Shown in pieces: positions 16,341 to 25,194 of a DNA stretch of 51,760 nucleotides. The notes beneath the pieces were generated by a model that ran no database searches, was not told the origin of the DNA, and saw nothing but the letters and a program-made list of their open reading frames with translations. The stretch lies in assembly GCA_963169695.1 (NCBI GenBank), contig CAUJDS010000023.1:1-51760 (forward strand). The letters are read 5' to 3'. A program made the position numbers and the translations under genes. The DNA comes from Bdellovibrionota bacterium (GTDB lineage Bacteria; Bdellovibrionota; UBA1018; CAUJDS01). Within the stretch, counting starts at the first letter, position 1. The number at the start of each line of letters is the position of its first letter.

Positions 16341-19037
16341 ATGAAGAGTGCCGAACTGCGCGAGAGTTTTTTAAATTATTTCAAAAAAAACGGACATCAG
16401 GTTGTAGAAAGCTCCTCTTTGGTGCCTTCTAACGATCCTACCCTTTTGTTTACCAATGCGGGGATGGTTCAATTCAAGGACCGCTTCTTGGGCAAGGAAA
16501 CCGGGGACTACTCCCGAGCCACCACCTCACAAAAATGCGTCCGCGCAGGGGGGAAGCACAATGACCTCGAGAACGTAGGCTTTACCGCAAGGCACCACAC
16601 TTTTTTTGAAATGCTTGGAAATTTTTCCTTTGGTGACTACTTCAAAAAAGACGCCATCCACTTTGCTTGGGAATTTGTCGTACGCGAGTTAGGCATCGAC
16701 CCCAAGCGCCTCTATGTCACCGTATTCCAGGACGACGATGAAGCTGCTGACCTTTGGCATAAGCAAGAATCAGTGCCCTCGGATCGCATCTTCCGATTGG
16801 GTGAAAAGGACAATTTCTGGGCCATGGGTGATACAGGCCCTTGTGGTCCTTGTTCTGAAATCTATGTTGATCGCGGCGATAGTCACGGAACTATTCAGCC
16901 AAAGCAAGGGATCGAATCAGGCTCCGAGCGTTTCATGGAGATTTGGAATCTTGTATTCATGCAGTACGATCGAAACAACAAAGGTGAATTGATCAAACTT
17001 CCCAAGCCAAGTGTAGATACGGGAATGGGCCTCGAACGAACAGCATCGGTATTGCAAAATGTCGCATCTAACTACGAGATTGATCTTTTCCAAAACATTC
17101 TGACAAAAATTTCTAAAGCCATTCAAAAGCCCTATGACCCAAAGAAAGATACGGCAGTCTCTTTTCGAGTGATTGCGGATCACTCAAGGGCGACGGCTTT
17201 TTTGATCGCCGATGGAGTCATGCCATCCAATGAAGGCCGAGGATACGTCCTTCGTCGAATCATGCGAAGAGCTATTCGTCACGGTAAGAAATTGGGTCTC
17301 TCGGAGCCTTTTCTTTATGAAACTTGTGGATTCGTCATCGATGAAATGAAAGGCGCCTATCCTCAGCTTCAAGAAAGAAAGGCTTTCATTCAACGAGCTG
17401 TACGTGCTGAGGAAGAGCAATTTTTTCTTACCCTGGAGCGTGGACTTGTCTTGCTGGACGAAGCCATTGCACAACTCGGTCCTCAGAAGAAAACTTTGTC
17501 CGGCGAAGTGGCTTTTAAGCTCTATGATACTTTCGGATTTCCGATCGACCTCACGCGCGTGCTTTGTGAGGAAAAGGGATTGCAAGTGGATGAGGCTGGC
17601 TTTGAAAAATCCATGGGGCATCAACGAAGTGAAAGTCGCAAGCATTGGAAGGGCTCGGGCGATGCCGCGGTTCAGGCCATCTATTTCAAGATCGAAGAAG
17701 AATTAAAGTCCAAGGGGCTACCCCAGCAGTTCACCGGCTATGACGAAGAAAAAACCCAAGGGAAAGTCCTCGGCCTTATTCGGCACCAAGGGGACAATAC
17801 TGAAAGTATTCAGTCCTTTGAAGGCTCCCTCAATAGTGAAGACGATTTTCTGGAAGTGGTATTAGACAGGACGCCTTTCTATGGGGAAAGCGGAGGACAA
17901 GTTGGAGACCATGGCAAACTGGATGGCAATCGATTTCGTGCACAGGTTCTGGATGCCCAAAAACCAACGGGCTCCCTGATCTTTTTACGATTGGGATCTC
18001 CAAACGGAATCCTTACTGTGGGAGATACTATTGGTCAGACGGTTGATCCGCACCTACGCGCATTGACTGCCCGAAACCACACGGCCACCCATCTTTTGCA
18101 TTGGGCGCTACGCAAAGTTCTCGGAGATCACGTCAAGCAGGCCGGTTCGCTGGTTACACCTGAATTGCTTCGATTTGACTTTAGTCATTTTGAAGCCGTC
18201 ACTTCGGAGCAGTTAGAAAGCATCGAAAATGAAATCAACCAGAAGATATGGAGTGGAGACAAAGTAAGCCACGAAGAGATGAACCGTGGCGATGCGGAGA
18301 AAAAGGGCGCCATTGCCTTTTTTGGTGAAAAATATGGATCCCGCGTGCGAGTGATCTCTGTTGGAGAATACAGCGTTGAATTTTGTGGCGGTACCCATGT
18401 GCACCAATCCTCTGATATCCATTTTTTCAAAATCGCCAACGAAAGCTCTATTGCAGCTGGCGTCAGACGCATCATTGCGCATACCTCTGAAGGGGCGTTC
18501 AACTATTTGAGATCCAAAGAGCAAGAACTCAAAAAACTGCGTGAGCTCACTCGGGCATCTGCGGATGATGAGATTGCTTCTAAAATCGAGCGCATGATGG
18601 TCTCAGAAAAAGCCCACCAAAAGGAAGCCGAAACCCTTCGTAAGCAACTTGCTGGTCAAGAGGTTGATGAACTGATCGCGCAAGCCAAAAAGGTTGGAAA
18701 TGCGCACCTCATCCTTAAACAGCTGCCAGCTGGAACACAAAGTTCAAAAAAACTTCGTGACCTGGGCGAAGCGATTCGAAATAAAAATCCTTCCGTTGTT
18801 GCAGTACTTGCAATGGAAGATACCGAAAAAGCTACCGTTCAATTTCTGGCAGTATCCGGATCAACCATCATGAAGAGTCTGGGCGCGCAAGAAGTCATAC
18901 AGTTTATAGCTCCACTGATACAGGGTCGTGGAGGTGGCAAGGCCGAAATGGCTCAAGCCGGAGGAACGCTGACTTCTGCCACCGGTGAAACACTCCAAAA
19001 GGTAGGTTTATGGATACAACAAAAGCTTATGTCCTAG
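16341..19037 (+). CDS. alaS: Alanyl-tRNA synthetase
   Basis: This enzyme charges tRNA-Ala with alanine in the cytoplasm and corrects mischarging. The 898 residues start with MKSAELRESFLNYFKKNGH, the family's usual N-terminus. An upstream in-frame TTG at 16302 would add 13 residues and is less likely. The catalytic domain has VRAGGKHNDLENVG, the editing domain has HTATHLLH, and CGGTHVH supplies the last zinc-binding positions. The C-terminal GRGGGKAEMAQAGG is the expected C-Ala signature. The end overlaps the next gene by 28 bases. Confidence 0.97.
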   Translation: MKSAELRESFLNYFKKNGHQVVESSSLVPSNDPTLLFTNAGMVQFKDRFLGKETGDYSRATTSQKCVRAGGKHNDLENVGFTARHHTFFEMLGNFSFGDYFKKDAIHFAWEFVVRELGIDPKRLYVTVFQDDDEAADLWHKQESVPSDRIFRLGEKDNFWAMGDTGPCGPCSEIYVDRGDSHGTIQPKQGIESGSERFMEIWNLVFMQYDRNNKGELIKLPKPSVDTGMGLERTASVLQNVASNYEIDLFQNILTKISKAIQKPYDPKKDTAVSFRVIADHSRATAFLIADGVMPSNEGRGYVLRRIMRRAIRHGKKLGLSEPFLYETCGFVIDEMKGAYPQLQERKAFIQRAVRAEEEQFFLTLERGLVLLDEAIAQLGPQKKTLSGEVAFKLYDTFGFPIDLTRVLCEEKGLQVDEAGFEKSMGHQRSESRKHWKGSGDAAVQAIYFKIEEELKSKGLPQQFTGYDEEKTQGKVLGLIRHQGDNTESIQSFEGSLNSEDDFLEVVLDRTPFYGESGGQVGDHGKLDGNRFRAQVLDAQKPTGSLIFLRLGSPNGILTVGDTIGQTVDPHLRALTARNHTATHLLHWALRKVLGDHVKQAGSLVTPELLRFDFSHFEAVTSEQLESIENEINQKIWSGDKVSHEEMNRGDAEKKGAIAFFGEKYGSRVRVISVGEYSVEFCGGTHVHQSSDIHFFKIANESSIAAGVRRIIAHTSEGAFNYLRSKEQELKKLRELTRASADDEIASKIERMMVSEKAHQKEAETLRKQLAGQEVDELIAQAKKVGNAHLILKQLPAGTQSSKKLRDLGEAIRNKNPSVVAVLAMEDTEKATVQFLAVSGSTIMKSLGAQEVIQFIAPLIQGRGGGKAEMAQAGGTLTSATGETLQKVGLWIQQKLMS

Positions 19038-20653
19038 CATGGATTGCAGCATTTTCTTTTCTTTGCGGATTACCACTTCCGACGGTCGTTCTTGGAGAAG
19101 AAGCGAAGGAATCGGCACTCACCATTCTTTTGGATCAATACGTCGCTACTTTGGATCCGGCACTCATTGTCAACCCATCCGAAAGTGAAGTCGTTTCGCA
19201 AATCTACGAGCCCCTCTATCGATGGAGTTGGGATAGCTCCAAGCCAAGGCTGCAACCCCTGCTAGCCGCCGACCTACCAACGATCCACGACAATGGAGAA
19301 GCAAAAATCCCACTCCAAAAAGGAATTCGCTATCAAGGTGAAGCACCCGAATTGGTACAATGTGAGGACTATATTGCATCGTGGAAGCGTCTCGCGGTTT
19401 TGGCTCCGACGTCCAATGCCGTGTTTTTGATGCGAAGAAGCCTGCGCGGCTATGAAGCTTTTTTTCAGTGGGCGCAGAAGTCGCAACCTAAAAAAATTCA
19501 GCAGATTCTGGATCATGCACTTCCCGAAATCCACTGTAAGGCATCAGGCTTCCTTAGTTTGACACTTTTGTCACCAAGAAGAGAAACCCTTGGAGTACTG
19601 ACGTTGCCCAGCACCTCGCCATTGCCACTGCGACTGTTTCTGAAGGAGTCCATTATTGATGCCCTTCCTGAAAATGGAATCGGAACAGGTTCCTACTATG
19701 TGACAAGATTTAAGCCGGGCAAAATGATAGAATTGGACACATTTCGAGAGCGGCATATTGCTTCTTTTCCTTTAGCTCGCAAGCATCCTGATCTCGGAAG
19801 GAAGCTCCCCCTCACACAGAGGCTGAGTTTCCTGTACCCACGAGATGATGAAAGTCGAGAAGACCTCTGGGATTCCGGCACCATCGACCTCATGTCCGAG
19901 GAATGGGGACAGACCAGAAAATCCGATAAGGACCCTATTTGGGCAGGATCAGGAAAGCAGTTCTTCTTCCTTGGATTTAATCTGCAGAATGCCTTCCTAA
20001 AAAGTCACCCCGAAATACAAAAAGCCATCGATCAACATTTAGATCGAAAGAGATTTCAGCAAGAATTCGGAAGCGGAATGGATGCTAGCTTTTCGAGTCT
20101 TCGAGAATGGATTGGAGAATCCTATCCCCCAAAAAAACCCAAAGCGATTCAGAAAATCCCCCACTCCAAAGAGTTTCCCGCACTTCAATTAGATTTGCCC
20201 TTTGATAGTGAAACGGGCAGAAAAATTGGGGCTTTTTTAGCAAAGAGCATTGAAAGCCTTGGGCTTCGAGTAGAGGTCACCTATTTGACCCCCCAGAAGT
20301 TTCTCAGCCGGATTCAATCAGGAAAGGTTCAACTATTCTTTTGGGGTTGGATGCCAGAGGATCCCGACCCATCCACTCTCTTGGCACAATTTCTAACCCA
20401 CCCACCCCATGGAGGAAGAAATTTTTTTGGATTTGAAGATACTTCCTATGAAAAGCTTTTTGATCGCTGGATGATATCCAGGGGGAAAGAAAGAAAGAAG
20501 AATCAAGTCCACCTAGTCAGCATGCTGGAAAGTGCGGGGATCTTTGTTCCAATTTTTGCAGATGCCAAGGAGACGCGTGCGAGGTCGGGGATTCGAAATC
20601 TCTTGAATGGCCCTTGGTTGATTCCGCAGTATCAATGGGTAAAAAAAGAATAA
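19010..20653 (+). CDS. Family 5 (peptide/nickel type) extracellular solute-binding protein
   Basis: This encodes 547 residues with a cleavable signal peptide (hydrophobic to about residue 29, LPTVVLGEE) and no lipobox Cys. The pattern VATLDPALIV...SQIYEPLYRW and the late FFWGWMPEDPDPSTLLAQF are characteristic of SBP_bac_5 proteins, which bind peptides or similar ligands for ABC transporters. No permease or ATPase gene is adjacent. A separate transporter operon with its own binding protein lies at 38245-43777. The start lies inside the end of alaS (28-base overlap) with an AGGTAGG Shine-Dalgarno, so translation is probably coupled. Confidence 0.9.
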   Translation: MDTTKAYVLAWIAAFSFLCGLPLPTVVLGEEAKESALTILLDQYVATLDPALIVNPSESEVVSQIYEPLYRWSWDSSKPRLQPLLAADLPTIHDNGEAKIPLQKGIRYQGEAPELVQCEDYIASWKRLAVLAPTSNAVFLMRRSLRGYEAFFQWAQKSQPKKIQQILDHALPEIHCKASGFLSLTLLSPRRETLGVLTLPSTSPLPLRLFLKESIIDALPENGIGTGSYYVTRFKPGKMIELDTFRERHIASFPLARKHPDLGRKLPLTQRLSFLYPRDDESREDLWDSGTIDLMSEEWGQTRKSDKDPIWAGSGKQFFFLGFNLQNAFLKSHPEIQKAIDQHLDRKRFQQEFGSGMDASFSSLREWIGESYPPKKPKAIQKIPHSKEFPALQLDLPFDSETGRKIGAFLAKSIESLGLRVEVTYLTPQKFLSRIQSGKVQLFFWGWMPEDPDPSTLLAQFLTHPPHGGRNFFGFEDTSYEKLFDRWMISRGKERKKNQVHLVSMLESAGIFVPIFADAKETRARSGIRNLLNGPWLIPQYQWVKKE

Positions 20654-20654
20654 A

Positions 20655-21644
20655 TTACGCCGCTTTGCGGCCTTGATAGCTTCGAACGAATATTTGTTCA
20701 ACGACCTTTAGAAGCTGCGAATCGAATTTGCCTTTTTCTGCCATCATAATCTCGACAGCTTCTTCAACTTTGTATGCTGCACGAAACGGGCGCTTACTAA
20801 TCAAAGCACTCATGGAGTCCGCAATGGCGATAATTTTTGCGGGCTGATAGATCACGGGACCGCGCAGCTTATTGGGATAACCATTGCCACCGGGTTGCTC
20901 ATGGTGTTGGTAAACAATATAGCGGACTTCGTCTGGAATATTGCTGGTAGTCTCAATCATATTTAAACCCAGCTTAGGATGCTTGTGCATCTCTCGCCAC
21001 TGATCAGGCGTTAATTCGTGTTCGGAGTCTGTGATTTCTTTTGGCAACTGCGTGCAACCGATGTCATGCAGAAATCCTCCTAACCCAACTATTTCAAGCA
21101 TCCTTCGATTGAACTGACCCGTGGCTTTCGCAATGAACATGCTGAATATGGCAGTGGCAATCGCGTGGTAGTACAAATATTCGCCATGAGATACCAAACG
21201 CAGAATGAGCGTCAGCGATTTTGGATTTTCCATCATGAGCTTTACGTAATTTTCTACTACTACTTTGGTACTTGAAGCTGTCTCCACTGGCACTTCAATC
21301 TGCGAAAAGATTTCGGCCATATTCTGCTCAGTCATATTGAGCAGGGTTGCGATTTTCTTTTCATTCGACGTAGCCGGATCATTGAAAACTTGATCTGCCG
21401 TTCTTGCTACGAAAGCATGGAAAGCAGGCATATCCTCCGGCCGAACGTACAGCAACTTCACCCCTTTTTGAATGTAGTGCGCGAGCCGTTTATAGTCGAG
21501 TCCAGTACTGCGTGAAAAAACGTGAGCAAAATTTTCTTCGGCGAGTCGAATGTAGACATCAAAGGTGATGTCGCGGGTGGCATGTCGAAATTTCTCAATT
21601 TCGACCGGCACGTATTGTTGCTTTTTAGAATCAGACTCCGCCAC
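20655..21644 (-). CDS. HD-GYP domain protein, probable c-di-GMP phosphodiesterase
   Basis: This encodes 329 residues from GTG 21644 with an AGAGGG Shine-Dalgarno 8 bases upstream. A TTG at 21707 is an alternative. The C-terminal half is an HD-GYP domain: FLHDIGCTQLP (HD), HHEQPGGNGYP (GYP), and ADSMSALISKRPFRAAY. HD-GYP proteins hydrolyse cyclic di-GMP in the cytoplasm, and the key His, Asp and GYP residues are present. The first 150 residues are a regulatory region without a recognised receiver domain. The gene converges with the solute-binding protein gene, with one base between the stop codons. Confidence 0.9.
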   Translation of the reverse strand: MAESDSKKQQYVPVEIEKFRHATRDITFDVYIRLAEENFAHVFSRSTGLDYKRLAHYIQKGVKLLYVRPEDMPAFHAFVARTADQVFNDPATSNEKKIATLLNMTEQNMAEIFSQIEVPVETASSTKVVVENYVKLMMENPKSLTLILRLVSHGEYLYYHAIATAIFSMFIAKATGQFNRRMLEIVGLGGFLHDIGCTQLPKEITDSEHELTPDQWREMHKHPKLGLNMIETTSNIPDEVRYIVYQHHEQPGGNGYPNKLRGPVIYQPAKIIAIADSMSALISKRPFRAAYKVEEAVEIMMAEKGKFDSQLLKVVEQIFVRSYQGRKAA

Positions 21645-21825
21645 TGCAGGTACCCTCTGACACAACGTTTCGGAATTCAACACGCAGGAGTTGAGGCAAA
21701 GTTGCAAGGGAGGTTTAGCGAGTCAGAAGGATCAGATTTGGCCTGGCCCGTCATTTTTTTGGCCCTATTTCGCTGCCCAAAAATTTTCTGCTAAGAAATG
21801 GGACAATTCTGCCGATGGGTAAAAT

Positions 21826-21846
21826 GCAGCCAGGGTTCTAGGCTGC
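21826..21846. repeat. Perfect hairpin in the leader of the small exported protein gene
   Basis: GCAGCC (21826-21831) and GGCTGC (21841-21846) are perfect inverted arms with a 9-base loop, just after a TAAAAT hexamer (21820-21825) and 29 bases before the ATG at 21875. It could be a 5' leader stem or an operator. It lacks a following T-run, so I do not call a terminator. Confidence 0.45.
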
Positions 21847-21874
21847 GCGGTTTGATCAAAGGAGTGGTAGGTCG

Positions 21875-22273
21875 ATGAAATACATAACTTGGTTTTTTTT
21901 GAGTCTCAGTTTTGCTCCCTTTGCGATAGCGCAAGAATCACCGTCTGCCGAACCGATGATCTATGGTGTCACTTCAAGCCTTCCTATGGGACTTCCTGGA
22001 GAGGTTCAAACCAAAGACTATTATCTTACTGCTGGGCGCCAAAGTGGAGTCAAGCCAGGATCCGAGGTCATCGTCTACCGTCGATTGGCAACCTATAACT
22101 TGGTTAGCAAGAGGCTTCAAAAGGACATGACCTTCCCCATCGCCACGCTCAAAATTATCCATTCAGAGTCTAATTCTGCAATTGCACGACTCATCAAAAT
22201 GTCTGATGACGCTACTGCTCCCGTTATTGAACCAAAGGCAGTCATGGTGGGCGATCTCGTTCAACTCAAGTGA
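21875..22273 (+). CDS. Small exported protein (FlgT C-terminal-like pattern)
   Basis: This encodes 132 residues with a signal peptide (FFLSLSFAPFAIA-QES). The mature part has the pattern YYLTAGRQSGVKPGSEVIVYR, then ATLKIIHSESNSAIARLI and a final GDLVQLK. This resembles the small beta domains seen at the C-terminus of FlgT-like proteins, by eye only. It precedes pal by 90 bp on the same strand, so an envelope role is likely. An upstream AAGGAG and a closer AGGT are possible Shine-Dalgarno sites. Confidence 0.82.
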   Translation: MKYITWFFLSLSFAPFAIAQESPSAEPMIYGVTSSLPMGLPGEVQTKDYYLTAGRQSGVKPGSEVIVYRRLATYNLVSKRLQKDMTFPIATLKIIHSESNSAIARLIKMSDDATAPVIEPKAVMVGDLVQLK

Positions 22274-22363
22274 TTTTTTATTTGCTGCGTCCAGCTTTTG
22301 AGTTACAACAGTAACAATCGTATCATAAATTGCAGTATTGCATTTTCCATTCGGAGGAATTCT

Positions 22364-22864
22364 ATGACTTCTCAGCTTATTCGTCGCCAAACCCTCAGCA
22401 TTTTTGTTTTTGTTGCAATCGCTGCACTAAGCACCGGATGTAGTAAAAAGAAGTCGGACGGAACAGAAACTCCGGATTCTGCACATGCAGACGAAAACAC
22501 TGCAGGTGACTCTGATTCAGGGAAGGCTTCTGGATTGGAAACTGTACATTATCCTTACGATTCTTTTTCCCTCGACGCTCCTGCGAAGGATATTTTGAAA
22601 AGAAACGCCCAAATTCTAAAAGATAAGGCGAGACTCAATATTCAAGTTGAAGGTCATTGCGATGACCGCGGTGGCATTCAATACAACATCGCACTTGGAG
22701 AGAAGCGAGCAAAGGCAGCCAAAAAGTTTATGGTGGATATGGGAGTAAAGGCTGATCGCATTTCTACCATCAGCTTTGGAAAAGAACGCCCAGTTGATCC
22801 ACGAAGCAATGAGGAAGCATGGGCCAAAAATCGCCGCTCCAATTTCGTGATCACTTCCAAGTAA
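22364..22864 (+). CDS. pal: Pal-type OmpA-like peptidoglycan-associated lipoprotein
   Basis: Pal anchors the outer membrane to peptidoglycan and works with the Tol proteins in cell constriction. The 166 residues have a lipoprotein signal (FVAIAALSTGCSKKK), a short acidic linker and an OmpA-type domain with VEGHCDDRGGIQYNIALGEK and FGKERPVDPRSNEEAWAKNR, the peptidoglycan-binding pattern. The start was set to ATG 22364, 11 bases after a perfect GGAGGAAT. An earlier in-frame ATG (22298) lacks support. It is followed by a lipoprotein gene overlapping its end and then a CpoB-like gene. No tolB is in view immediately upstream. Confidence 0.93.
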   Translation: MTSQLIRRQTLSIFVFVAIAALSTGCSKKKSDGTETPDSAHADENTAGDSDSGKASGLETVHYPYDSFSLDAPAKDILKRNAQILKDKARLNIQVEGHCDDRGGIQYNIALGEKRAKAAKKFMVDMGVKADRISTISFGKERPVDPRSNEEAWAKNRRSNFVITSK

Positions 22865-23325
22865 AAGCTGCGCTGATCCTTCTTTTACTGGCTGGGACGG
22901 GCTGCGCTATAGCTGCCACACGTCCTGTTCAAGAAATGTCTGATACGGCCTCGGCTATTCGTGCAGCTCGCGAAGTTAAAGCAGACACTTTGGCTCCAGA
23001 GCTCTATCGCTTGTCGAAGGAATGGTTTCAAAAAGCACGGCGTGAATACAAACTGAAGAACTTCAAAGAGGCACTAGAGTATTCTGAGAAGGCTAAGGAC
23101 TTCGCTGAAAAAGCTGAATTCGAAGCCGTCCAAAACGGCGGCAACCGAGAAAGGCAGACGGAGGTTGATCCCTTTGCCTCTTCGGACAATGGAGCGGACA
23201 GCGGTGCTGCTGGAGGTTCAGCTGAGGAAGCTGCGCCCGGCCTCAATGGCATTCCTTACGAATCTGCCGTTGAACAGAAGCAAAAGGAACAGAGCCAGAC
23301 CACGCCACCAAAAACGGGCCCTTAG
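22819..23325 (+). CDS. DUF4398-like lipoprotein
   Basis: This encodes 168 residues. The start lies 46 bases inside pal in another frame. The N-terminus gives a lipoprotein signal (AALILLLLAGTGCAIAA). The mature protein starts with RPVQEMSDTASAIRAAREV and a helical LYRLSKEWFQKARREYKLKNF, typical of DUF4398 lipoproteins, which are short alpha-helical hairpins often found near Pal. The C-terminal 60 residues are Gly/Ala/Glu/Gln-rich and probably disordered. It sits 21 bp before the CpoB-like gene. Its function is not established. Confidence 0.88.
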   Translation: MGQKSPLQFRDHFQVKAALILLLLAGTGCAIAATRPVQEMSDTASAIRAAREVKADTLAPELYRLSKEWFQKARREYKLKNFKEALEYSEKAKDFAEKAEFEAVQNGGNRERQTEVDPFASSDNGADSGAAGGSAEEAAPGLNGIPYESAVEQKQKEQSQTTPPKTGP

Positions 23326-23346
23326 TTGAAACAAGGAGTGAAAAAG

Positions 23347-24087
23347 ATGAAAGCTATTCCAAGACCTCTCGTAATTGGTCTGATTGTGGGGCCTCTGTTT
23401 TTGGCAAGCTGCTTAAAGACTCGAGCTCAGTTGCGAGAAGATACCGCAGACAAAGATGTGAATCCTGTTGCCCGCGTTGATGCTGGGGGAGGATACGCCA
23501 TCGATGAAGTAAAAAATGAGATCACTCATCTCACTGGTCGAATTGAGGACATGGAACGAGCTCAAAAGGATCGGGGAGAAGCCAAAGCCTCAGACGCAGA
23601 AATTCAAAAATTGCAGGAGCGCATATCAAAGTTGGAAGAATCCAATCAGAAGCTCCTGGAGTTGCTCGAAAAAAATGCAGCATCTTCTGCCTCAGTACCT
23701 GCTACCGACCCAGCTGCACTCTTTCACGAAGGCAGAAAATTCTACCAAGCAGGAAAATACGACCAAGCTCTGGAAACACTTGGTGAGTACCTAAAATCCC
23801 CACAAGCCAAATCCAAGGAGGAAGCCATTTACCTACGTGGCGAGTCCTATTACCTTCAAAAGAAGTACAAACGAGCCATTGTAGAGTATTCTCAATTCCC
23901 CGAAAAATTCTCACAATCTAAATACGTCCCTCAAGCGCTCTATAGGATCGGTTTATCTTTTGACGCTCTCGGAATGAAAACGGATGCTGCCGCCTTTTAC
24001 AAAGAGCTTGTTGAGCGATTCCCTAAGAGTCAAGAGGCCCAGAAGGCAAAGCGCAATATCAGCGGAAACCCTGCTGTTAAGTCTTGA
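23347..24087 (+). CDS. CpoB/YbgF-like lipoprotein with coiled coil and TPR repeats
   Basis: This encodes 246 residues from ATG 23347, 8 bases after AAGGAG. A TTG at 23326 is a weaker choice. A lipoprotein signal (VGPLFLASCLK) leads to a coiled coil (about residues 55-110, EIQKLQERISKLEESNQKL) and then TPR repeats: LFHEGRKFYQAGKYDQALETL, IYLRGESYYLQKKYKRAI and ALYRIGLSFDALGMKTDAAAF. This is the architecture of CpoB (YbgF), which coordinates peptidoglycan synthesis with Tol-Pal constriction. It differs from E. coli CpoB in being lipidated. Its place after pal supports the role. Confidence 0.9.
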   Translation: MKAIPRPLVIGLIVGPLFLASCLKTRAQLREDTADKDVNPVARVDAGGGYAIDEVKNEITHLTGRIEDMERAQKDRGEAKASDAEIQKLQERISKLEESNQKLLELLEKNAASSASVPATDPAALFHEGRKFYQAGKYDQALETLGEYLKSPQAKSKEEAIYLRGESYYLQKKYKRAIVEYSQFPEKFSQSKYVPQALYRIGLSFDALGMKTDAAAFYKELVERFPKSQEAQKAKRNISGNPAVKS

Positions 24088-24120
24088 GAATCGGATCGGG
24101 TCCGTCTAGGTTCTCGATCT

Positions 24121-25194
24121 ATGCAGCAGCGTTTCCTTGGAATTGAAACATCTTGTGATGAATGTAGCGCTTCCGTTGTTGCGTTTGATAAGGACGGTCC
24201 AGAACCCTTCCAAGTCCTAAGCGTTGCAACCTTCTCTCAAGTCGAGATTCACGAGCCTTATGGTGGAGTGGTTCCAGAAATCGCCTCCCGTAATCATCTT
24301 GAGACGATCAATACCCTTATTGACCAAGCGCTGGATCAGGCCGCAACTGATGCTAGTGAACTAAAGGCCATTGCCGTGACCAATCGTCCCGGGCTAGTAG
24401 GAGCCCTCCTGGTTGGAGTAAGCGCAGCAAAGGCACTTGCCTATGGGCTCAAAATTCCGCTTATCCCAGTTCACCACTTGGAAGGACATCTCTTAAGCCC
24501 CTATCTTGGAAAACAACAGCAAGACCTCTGGTACCGGGACTCCTACCCCATGCTAAGTGCAGTGCTTTCCGGGGGACACACCCAAGTCTATGCTTTGAAA
24601 ACTCATCCAACAGAGTGGCCAAAGGACGTTCTACCGACTTCCATTTTAGGCCGATCGCTAGACGATGCAGCGGGAGAAGCTTTTGATAAAACCGCGAAGC
24701 TTCTCGGTTTTCCTTACCCTGGTGGTGCATGGATCGACGAAAAAGCGAAAGGTGGAAATCCCACACGTTTTGCCCTCCCGCGAGCTTTGCCGCAGAAATC
24801 CAACTTGGATTATTCCTTCAGCGGCCTAAAGACAGCCGTTGCCCAACTGGTAAAAGAACTCCGAGCCAAGGATGAACTCGAAAGCTCTCTCCTCGACCTC
24901 TGTGCATCTGTTCAAGAGAGCATTGTTGATCAAATCGTCAATAAGCTTAAACAAACATTAGAACTTCATCCATCGCAGGCTCTCACCATTGTAGGAGGCG
25001 TGGCAGCAAATTCGCGATTGCAGGAGAAGCTTCGCCAAGTCATCACTGGAACTCCCATCTTCTTGCCAGAAAAAGCCTACTGCACTGACAACGCAGCAAT
25101 GATCGCAGCAGCAGGAGCCATTAGGTACCATCAAGGTCATTACGCAATTGGAAAAGAACTGCTTCAGCTCAATGCGATAGCGAACCCAGGATGA
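24121..25194 (+). CDS. tsaD: tRNA N6-threonylcarbamoyladenosine transferase
   Basis: TsaD transfers the threonylcarbamoyl group to A37 of ANN-decoding tRNAs. The 357 residues begin with FLGIETSCDECSASVVA, followed by the metal-binding VHHLEGHLLSPYL, LSGGHTQVY and the FDKTAKLLGFPYPGG segment, and end with the TDNAAMIAAAGA motif, so the protein is complete. The stop overlaps the rsmA start as ATGA. No Shine-Dalgarno is visible before the ATG. Confidence 0.96.
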   Translation: MQQRFLGIETSCDECSASVVAFDKDGPEPFQVLSVATFSQVEIHEPYGGVVPEIASRNHLETINTLIDQALDQAATDASELKAIAVTNRPGLVGALLVGVSAAKALAYGLKIPLIPVHHLEGHLLSPYLGKQQQDLWYRDSYPMLSAVLSGGHTQVYALKTHPTEWPKDVLPTSILGRSLDDAAGEAFDKTAKLLGFPYPGGAWIDEKAKGGNPTRFALPRALPQKSNLDYSFSGLKTAVAQLVKELRAKDELESSLLDLCASVQESIVDQIVNKLKQTLELHPSQALTIVGGVAANSRLQEKLRQVITGTPIFLPEKAYCTDNAAMIAAAGAIRYHQGHYAIGKELLQLNAIANPG

